Shown: in pieces, positions 57,930 through 64,000 of the stretch
Numbering within the stretch: position 1 is the first letter of the stretch
How the letters are laid out: the number at the start of each line of letters is the position of its first letter
From: Actinomycetes bacterium
GTDB lineage: Bacteria > Actinomycetota > Acidimicrobiia > Acidimicrobiales > Aldehydirespiratoraceae
Direction of reading: 5' to 3'
Length of the DNA stretch: 64,000 nt
Assembly (NCBI GenBank): GCA_024276495.1
Contig: JAJRXC010000098.1
Coordinates: 55,700 to 119,699, forward strand
Program-made: the position numbers and the translations under genes
Notes under the pieces: generated by a model
What the model saw: only the letters and a program-made list of their open reading frames with translations
Databases searched by the model: none
What the model was told of the DNA's origin: nothing

Positions 57930-59563
57930 CGGACCCGCGTGAGCCAGGTCCGCACCGCGACCTCGACCGCATGCGGTTGCTCGGGCAACAACGCGTGGCC
58001 GGCCCGGGGCACCGTGACCATCGACGCCCGATCGGCGAACTCCTCGCAGATCCGGTGCGCGTTCTCGGCGACGGCCATGACATCGTCGACGGGCTGCACG
58101 ACGAAGATCTCCTTGTCTCCGGCCCCCCACCAATGCTCGACCGGCGCCGCGACGGCGGCCGCACCCTGGGCGGCCGCGACCGACGCGTACCACCCGTCGG
58201 CCCAGACCGACGGATCGTTGCCCGGCGAGAAGAACCCCTGTGCCACCGCGGCGAGATGTTCGTCGGGCGCCGCGTCGGCATCGAACAGCCGTTGGAGCGC
58301 AGCGGCGTGCTCGGGAGCCGGTTTCACGAGGCCACCACAACAGAGCAGGACGACGCTGTCGACGAGATGGGGGTGATCCGTCGCTGTCATCCGGGCGATC
58401 CGGTTGCCGAACGCGTGACCGATGAGGGTGACCGGCTCCGATGTCAGGGCGTGGATCACGGCGGCGACATCGTCGGCGAGGTCGGCCATCGTGAGCCCGT
58501 CGAGCCCACCGTCGGACCCGCCGACGCCCCGCGGCTCGGGATGGATGGCGTGATATCCGGCCCGGGCGAGACGGCGCGCGAGATCGTCGAAGTCGGACGC
58601 GCCGCGACCGAGCGACGGCACCATGACCACCGGAGGTCCCTCGCCGTACTCCCAGACCTCGATCGACCCGGCCGGTCCGTCGATCATCGTCCGACGTCGA
58701 AAGCCGCCCGCCTCGTGGACGTCTTGCAGCCCGGCCGTGATCACGTCGAGCACCGGATCCGCCGCATGGTCTCCCAGCGAACGACCGATGAACGTGAGCG
58801 CGTCGACGATCCGGGGGCCGAGGGTCCGGCCCACATGGTTGCCACCCCTCACCGAGCGGTACTCGTGGACCAGACCGATCTCCCAGAGGCGTCGGTGGAG
58901 CGCCTCGGCGCCGTGGTGGAGGTTGAGCATGTCCTCGTCGCCACATTCGACATAGATGTCGAGCTCTTCGGCGGCGATCTCGACACCGTGCCGTGTCGCC
59001 ATCTCCAGCGGATGGTTGGACCGGAACATCTCCGGGTCGACCGGGTCGCCGTAGAGCGCCTCGATCACCTCGTCGCGCCCGTAGAACCGGTCGCGGTGCG
59101 TCACCTCGTGCCACTCCGCGGTGGGTTCGATCGCCGGTTCGAGCGCGATGACCGCGGCGAAGAGATCGGGCCGGCGAAACGCCGCCCGCAGCGCGCCCAT
59201 GCCGCCCATCGAGATCCCTCCGATGAGGGCGAGGCCCGTCCCGTGATGCTCGCCCACGTGGGGCAGCAACTCGTCGATCAGCATCGACTCCCATCCGGCG
59301 CGCGCCCCCACGCCGTCGAGCCAGAACGACCGGGTGGAGTGGGGGATGACCACCGACAGCGGCGGCAGTGTGCCGTCGGCCCAGCAGGCATCGAAGGCCG
59401 GCTGGGTCAGGGAAGCGAACCGGTCGGGCCCATCTCCACCGTGGAGCCAGAGAAGGACCGGCGCGCCGGGAGACAGCCCCTCGGGGGTGACGAGCTCGTA
59501 GGTGAGCGGGGTCGGGACGAACGCGCTCGTCATCGTGTGTCGGGTCACCTCGGATCCGGTCAT
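57926..59563 (-). CDS. Two-domain hydrolase: esterase-D-like N-terminal + alpha/beta hydrolase C-terminal domain
   Basis: ALIGGISMGGMGALRAAFRRPDLFAAVIALEPAIEP then VVMVPSLGRGASDFDDLARRLARAGYHAIHPEPRGVGGSDG...LIGHAFGNRIARM. Confidence 0.88.
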   Translation of the reverse strand: MTGSEVTRHTMTSAFVPTPLTYELVTPEGLSPGAPVLLWLHGGDGPDRFASLTQPAFDACWADGTLPPLSVVIPHSTRSFWLDGVGARAGWESMLIDELLPHVGEHHGTGLALIGGISMGGMGALRAAFRRPDLFAAVIALEPAIEPTAEWHEVTHRDRFYGRDEVIEALYGDPVDPEMFRSNHPLEMATRHGVEIAAEELDIYVECGDEDMLNLHHGAEALHRRLWEIGLVHEYRSVRGGNHVGRTLGPRIVDALTFIGRSLGDHAADPVLDVITAGLQDVHEAGGFRRRTMIDGPAGSIEVWEYGEGPPVVMVPSLGRGASDFDDLARRLARAGYHAIHPEPRGVGGSDGGLDGLTMADLADDVAAVIHALTSEPVTLIGHAFGNRIARMTATDHPHLVDSVVLLCCGGLVKPAPEHAAALQRLFDADAAPDEHLAAVAQGFFSPGNDPSVWADGWYASVAAAQGAAAVAAPVEHWWGAGDKEIFVVQPVDDVMAVAENAHRICEEFADRASMVTVPRAGHALLPEQPHAVEVAVRTWLTRVR

Positions 59564-59608
59564 GGCCGAGATCCTCTCACGGAACTCCGCGGGGTACGGT
59601 GTGCACCC

Positions 59609-60211
59609 GTGGCGACACTCATCGGGATCTGCGGAGGCTCCGGCGCGGGCAAGACGACCCTCGCCGTGAAGGTGATCCACCGTCTCGGCGTCGACCGGGT
59701 CTGTGCCCTGGCGTTCGACGCCTACTACCACGACCTCTCCCACATCTCGATGGAAGAGCGGATGCAGGTCAACTACGACCATCCGGATTCGCTCGACAAC
59801 GAGCTGTTCGCCCGACACCTGTCCGATCTCCGTTCCGGGCGCGACATCGACGTTCCCGAGTACGACTTCGCCACCCACACCCGAACCGGGGCGACGATCC
59901 GTGTCGAGGCCCGCGAGATCGTCCTCGTCGAGGGAATTCTCCTCTTCTGCTTCCCTGGCATCCACGAGCTGCTCGACCATGCGATCTTCATCGATGTCCC
60001 CGAGGACATCCGGCTCGAACGACGGATCAGGCGCGACGTCGCCGAACGCGGACGCGACGCCGACGATGTCCGCCGCCAGTTCTGCGAGTCGGTCGCCCCG
60101 ATGCACGACACCCACGTGCAGCCGTACCGCGACCTCGCCGACCGGATCGTGGACGTCGAGGAGGATCTGAACACGGTGGCCGAGGGCCTCACCGGCCGCC
60201 TCATCTCCTGA
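59609..60211 (+). CDS. udk: Uridine kinase
   Basis: GTG start; LIGICGGSGAGKTTLAVKVIHRLG; LAFDAYYHDLSHISMEERMQVNYDHPDSLDNELF. Confidence 0.92.
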   Translation: MATLIGICGGSGAGKTTLAVKVIHRLGVDRVCALAFDAYYHDLSHISMEERMQVNYDHPDSLDNELFARHLSDLRSGRDIDVPEYDFATHTRTGATIRVEAREIVLVEGILLFCFPGIHELLDHAIFIDVPEDIRLERRIRRDVAERGRDADDVRRQFCESVAPMHDTHVQPYRDLADRIVDVEEDLNTVAEGLTGRLIS

Positions 60212-60227
60212 CGGTCCCGCCGAACGC

Positions 60228-61397
60228 TCAGGCCGCGACGAACGCCCCGACGGTCTCCACATGGGAGGTGCCCGGGAACAGGTCGACGACGGTGATCCGG
60301 TCGAGTCGCAGACCGGCATCGACGAGCAACGCCGCGTCACGGGCGAAGGAGCCAGGATCGCAGCTGACCAGGACGAAGAGGCCCGGCTCCGAACGAAGCA
60401 GCGCCTTCACTCCGGCCTTGCCCAACCCCTCACGAGCCGGATCGGCGATCACCACGGCAGCCGGCGTCGCCCGCCAGCGCTGAACCGGTGTCCTGATGAG
60501 CTTCACGCCACGATCGAGGTTGACGCGGGCGTCCGCGAGGCTGTCCCGCCCCCGTTCGATCGCGTGGACCTGCCGGCCGCGTCCGACGGTGCCCGCGAAG
60601 ATCCCGACGCCGGCGTACGCATCGACCAGTGGACCGTCGGCACCGAGGTCGGAGACGATCTCGGAGACCTCCTCCACGAGCGCATCGACACCGGCCGGAC
60701 GGTTCTGGAAGAACGACCGAGCCGACACCCGCCAGCGACGACCGCCGGCCTCCTCGTGGATCCAGGCCCGTTTTCCCTTCGCCAACTCGTCGGTACCCAC
60801 GAGCAGGACGTCGTCGGGGACCTCGACACCGAACGTGGCCCCCTCGACCATGACCATGCGTTCGCCGGTGCGGTTGCCGACCCGGATCGTCACCTCGCCG
60901 GCCTCACCGAATCGGCCGTTGACGAGAAGCTGCTCCGCGGCGGGATCCACCGCCTCGCAGACCTCGGGGACGACAACATCGTGAGAGCCACGTACCCGAT
61001 AGCCGGCGCGCCCGTCGAGCACCGCGGCCCGCACGGTCGTGCGACCCTGATCGTCGTCGAGTGAGCGGAGCGCGGGATGGGGCGCGTCGATCCCGGCCCG
61101 GACGAGCTGATCGATCACCATCGACGACTTCATCCTGAGCTGCGCATCGGGACCGACATGGAGGAGGTCACAGCCACCACAGCCCTCGACCTGATGGGTG
61201 CAGGGAACCGGCACCCGTTCCGGTGAGGGGTCGAGCACCCGAACGACCCGGGCGCGCGCCCACCGCTTGTCGACCTTGACCAGCTCGACGGTGACCGTCT
61301 CGCCGGCGAGACCCCCCTCGACGAAGATGACCTGGCCGTCCTCGGCCCGCGCGACCCCGGCACCATCTCGCGCGGTTGCCGTCACGCGTAGTTCCAC
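60228..61397 (-). CDS. Class I SAM-dependent RNA methyltransferase (TrmA/RumA/RlmD family)
   Basis: TRAM-like N-terminus GGLAGETVTVELVKVDKRWARARVVRVLDPSPERV; CTHQVEGCGGCDLLHV; DAYAGVGIFAGTVGRG; FVLVSCDPGSFARDAALLV; GTG start. Confidence 0.92.
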   Translation of the reverse strand: MELRVTATARDGAGVARAEDGQVIFVEGGLAGETVTVELVKVDKRWARARVVRVLDPSPERVPVPCTHQVEGCGGCDLLHVGPDAQLRMKSSMVIDQLVRAGIDAPHPALRSLDDDQGRTTVRAAVLDGRAGYRVRGSHDVVVPEVCEAVDPAAEQLLVNGRFGEAGEVTIRVGNRTGERMVMVEGATFGVEVPDDVLLVGTDELAKGKRAWIHEEAGGRRWRVSARSFFQNRPAGVDALVEEVSEIVSDLGADGPLVDAYAGVGIFAGTVGRGRQVHAIERGRDSLADARVNLDRGVKLIRTPVQRWRATPAAVVIADPAREGLGKAGVKALLRSEPGLFVLVSCDPGSFARDAALLVDAGLRLDRITVVDLFPGTSHVETVGAFVAA

Positions 61398-61455
61398 GGG
61401 AACGACGGTATCGGCGCCCCACCGAGATGCTCCCTGCCCGATTAGGGTCGACGCC

Positions 61456-62127
61456 GTGAACCGACCAATCGAGATCGCACCGTCCATTCTCCCCGCCGAT
61501 TTCTCGCGGCTCGGCGAGGAATGCGTCGAGTTGGAGAAGGCCGGCGCCGACCGCATCCATTGGGACGTCATGGACGGGGTGTTCGTGCCCAACATCACCG
61601 TCGGGCCCGACATCGTCAAGAGCCTCCATAGCCACCTCACGATCGGCTTCGAAGCCCATCTCATGGTCGTGCGCCCCGACGAGATCGCCCCGCTGTATGT
61701 CGCGGCCGGCTGCACGACCGTCATGGTCCATGTCGAGGCGTGCACCCATCTGCATCGCTCGCTCGGCAACATCCGCGACCTCGGTGCCCGCAGCGGTGTT
61801 GTCCTCAACCCTCACACTGCTGCCTCGTCGGTCCGCCATGTTCTCGACCAGACCGACCACATCCTGGTCATGACCGTCAATCCGGGCTTCGGTGGCCAGG
61901 ACTACATTCCGCTTCTCGACAAGATCGCCGAGCTCAAGACGATGATCGACTCCGGCGGTCACGACATCGACATCGAGATCGACGGCGGCATCAGCGCCGC
62001 GACGATCGGCGAGTGCGCCGCGGCCGGCGCCAACGTCTTCGTCAGCGGGTCGGCGCTCTTCGCGTACGACGACAGAGCCGCCGGTGTCGCCGAGTTGCGA
62101 TCGATCGCCGAGGAGGCCCGCACATGA
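61456..62127 (+). CDS. rpe: Ribulose-phosphate 3-epimerase
   Basis: IEIAPSILPADFSRLGEECVELEKAGADRIHWDVMDGVFVPNITVGPDIV; ILVMTVNPGFGGQDYIP; EIDGGISAATI. Confidence 0.97.
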   Translation: MNRPIEIAPSILPADFSRLGEECVELEKAGADRIHWDVMDGVFVPNITVGPDIVKSLHSHLTIGFEAHLMVVRPDEIAPLYVAAGCTTVMVHVEACTHLHRSLGNIRDLGARSGVVLNPHTAASSVRHVLDQTDHILVMTVNPGFGGQDYIPLLDKIAELKTMIDSGGHDIDIEIDGGISAATIGECAAAGANVFVSGSALFAYDDRAAGVAELRSIAEEART

Positions 62128-62777
62128 GCATCTACGACGAACACCACATCGAGCTGCAGGAGCAGTTCGAGAGCCGCGATCTCGCCGCGGCGCTCGAGTT
62201 CGCGATCGTCGAACCGCAGCTCAACGACGACGCCATCGCGTTCATCGAGGACCGGGAGTTCTTCTTCTTGTCCACCCAACGCGCCGACGGTCAACCGACG
62301 GTGTCCCACAAGGGCGGTGCCCGCGGTTTCGTGAAGGTGCTCGACTCCACCACCCTCGTCTTCCCCAGTTACGACGGCAACGGCATGTTCTTGTCGATGG
62401 GCAACATCGCGGCCACCACGAAGATCGGGATGCTCTTCATCGACTTCGAGGTGCCCAACCGGGTGCGGGTCCATGCCGACGCCACGGTCAGCGCCGACGA
62501 TCCGCTCATGGCGAAGTTCCCCAGCGCGCAACTCCTCGTCAGGGCGACGGTGACCGAGTCGTTCATCAACTGCCCCCGCTACATCGTGAAGCACCGGCGC
62601 GTCGAGGCGTCGAGGTACGTGCCCGACGACGAGGGCCGCGCCCCGCTTCCCGGCTGGAAGAAGATGAGCGACATCCGCCCGTTCCTGCGGCCCGCCGATC
62701 AGCGTCGCGCCGACGCCGACGGCGAGTCGCTCACGGTCGACGAGTACAACGAGCTCGTGCGCCGCGGCGAGGCCTGA
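62124..62777 (+). CDS. Pyridoxamine 5'-phosphate oxidase family protein
   Basis: FIEDREFFFLSTQRADGQPTVSHKGGARGFVKVLDSTTLVFPSYDGNGMFLSMGNI. Confidence 0.9.
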   Translation: MSIYDEHHIELQEQFESRDLAAALEFAIVEPQLNDDAIAFIEDREFFFLSTQRADGQPTVSHKGGARGFVKVLDSTTLVFPSYDGNGMFLSMGNIAATTKIGMLFIDFEVPNRVRVHADATVSADDPLMAKFPSAQLLVRATVTESFINCPRYIVKHRRVEASRYVPDDEGRAPLPGWKKMSDIRPFLRPADQRRADADGESLTVDEYNELVRRGEA

Positions 62778-62808
62778 CCCCCGTCGGGTCGCGGCCAAAC
62801 GGCCCGAC

Positions 62809-63432
62809 TCAGATCATCTCACCGCGCTTGACGATCACGTGATCGATGATGCCGTACTCCTTGGCCTCTTCGGCGGTGAACCAGCGGTCGCGGTCGGAGT
62901 CGGCCTCGATCTGCTCGGGGGTTTGTCCGGTGTGGAACGCGATGCGTTCCTGGAGGAGCCGCTTCGTGTAGGCCATCTGCTCGGCCTGGATGGCGATGTC
63001 GGTGGCCTGGCCCTGCACGCCACCGAGGGGCTGGTGCATCATGATCCGGGCGTGGGGCAGGGCGTAGCGTTTCCCGGCCGCACCGGCGCACAACAAGAAC
63101 TGTCCCATCGAGGCGCCGAGCCCCATGCAGATCGTGCCGACCTCGGGTTCGACGAACTGCATCGTGTCGTAGATCGCCATGCCGGCGGTGACCGACCCGC
63201 CCGGTGAGTTGATGTAGAGCCAGATCGGCTTCTCCTTGTCCTGACCCTCGAGGAACAGGAGTTGGGCGGTGATGTAGTTGGCGATCTCGTCGTTGACATC
63301 GGTGCCGAGGACGACGATGCGGTCCTGGAGCAGACGGTAGTAGATGTCGGTCTGGGGATTTCCGACCATCGTGGCAGCCATGGTGGGTGCCACGATCGTC
63401 GCCGGGGGCACGTGTTCTGAAGACGCGGTCAT
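62809..63432 (-). CDS. clpP: ATP-dependent Clp protease proteolytic subunit
   Basis: [100 protein letters not shown]. Confidence 0.97.
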   Translation of the reverse strand: MTASSEHVPPATIVAPTMAATMVGNPQTDIYYRLLQDRIVVLGTDVNDEIANYITAQLLFLEGQDKEKPIWLYINSPGGSVTAGMAIYDTMQFVEPEVGTICMGLGASMGQFLLCAGAAGKRYALPHARIMMHQPLGGVQGQATDIAIQAEQMAYTKRLLQERIAFHTGQTPEQIEADSDRDRWFTAEEAKEYGIIDHVIVKRGEMI

Positions 63433-63477
63433 GGTGCGAAGGGTATCGCCCCGAATCGGTAGCCTGGCGGCAACCAC

Positions 63478-63561
63478 GCGGACGTGGCGGAATTGGCAGA
63501 CGCGCCAGGTTTAGGTCCTGGTACCCGGAAGGGTGTGGGGGTTCGAGTCCCCCCGTCCGCA
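63478..63561 (+). tRNA. tRNA-Leu(TAG)
   Basis: GCGGACG-TGGCGGAATTGGCAGACGC-CCAGG-TTTAGGT-CCTGG-variable arm-GGGGGTTCGAGTCCCCC-CGTCCGC-A. Confidence 0.93.
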
Positions 63562-63601
63562 CTGCTCGAGAGCGTCTTCGCCCAGTCGCCCACATCCGCT
63601 C

Positions 63602-63931
63602 ATGAGTGGGGCGAAGCAGCCGACAGGCATGCATCTCACTCATGAGGCGGCAACACCGATGACCCCAGCACAGACGACCTCGACGGGCCACGATGAACCG
63701 ACGTGCCCGGTGGTTCCCGGCGGCTCGGTCAACGCACTGACGTCTGAACAGCTCGACACCTTCGTGTTCACCGGCGACGCCCTGATCGCCATCAATCACG
63801 ATCAGCAGATCGAGATATTCAATCACGACGCCGAGATCATGTTCGGCTACACCAGCGAAGAGGATGTCCCGTTGGTTGTTGAAGTTGCTGCGGGTGGTGG
63901 TCTCGGTGTTCATGCAGCGAGGTCTTGTTGA
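63602..63931 (+). pseudogene. N-terminal fragment of PAS-domain signalling protein, interrupted near 63868
   Basis: TGDALIAINHDQQIEIFNHDAEIMFGYTSEEDV is a PAS core start; homology-like sequence stops and frame enters unrelated sequence. Confidence 0.55.
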
Positions 63932-64000
63932 GTATCGCATGGGGTTGTGATGGTGTCGGCGTGACGGGCGAGCGCGGCGACGAGGGCGGGCATCTGGTTG
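63910..64000 (-). CDS. C-terminal fragment of a possible transposase/mobile-element ORF (partial, runs off right edge)
   Basis: Reverse-strand open frame ...NQMPALVAALARHADTITTPCDTQQDLAA*; located where the PAS gene is broken. Confidence 0.3.
   Translation of the reverse strand, partial: NQMPALVAALARHADTITTPCDTQQDLAA

Overview
High-GC actinobacterial chromosome segment. Gene content looks like Acidimicrobiia, but that is an inference from gene content only. Most of the window is dense core genome: sigA/rpoD-dnaG, glyS, recO-uppS, dinG, era-corC-ybeY-phoH, ramB-like/aceB, a DEAD-box helicase, SelO, PhoD, ClpP, rpe, udk, many acyl-CoA/SDR/crotonase genes, and six tRNAs. Two places stand out. 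(1) At 1790-2236 (minus) a Bcp-type peroxiredoxin has an in-frame TGA exactly at the peroxidatic cysteine (TPG-UGA-TKESC), with an intact reading frame on both sides and a plausible SECIS hairpin just downstream. It is probably a selenocysteine peroxiredoxin that the ORF track splits into two pieces. (2) At about 32046-34592 a micro-island is bounded by the 3' end of tRNA-Lys(CTT) and a 37/40 direct copy of it. It holds an AbiEi/AbiEii locus with a decayed toxin gene and a small translationally coupled two-gene unit that looks like an uncharacterised toxin-antitoxin pair. A truncated SARP/BTAD-type regulator lies at its outer edge. Other points of interest are a HTH/LAGLIDADG-like ORF whose stop codon lies inside tRNA-Asn, several domain fusions, and a PAS-domain gene apparently interrupted at the right edge. 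All calls come from reading the sequence; no database search or folding software was run.
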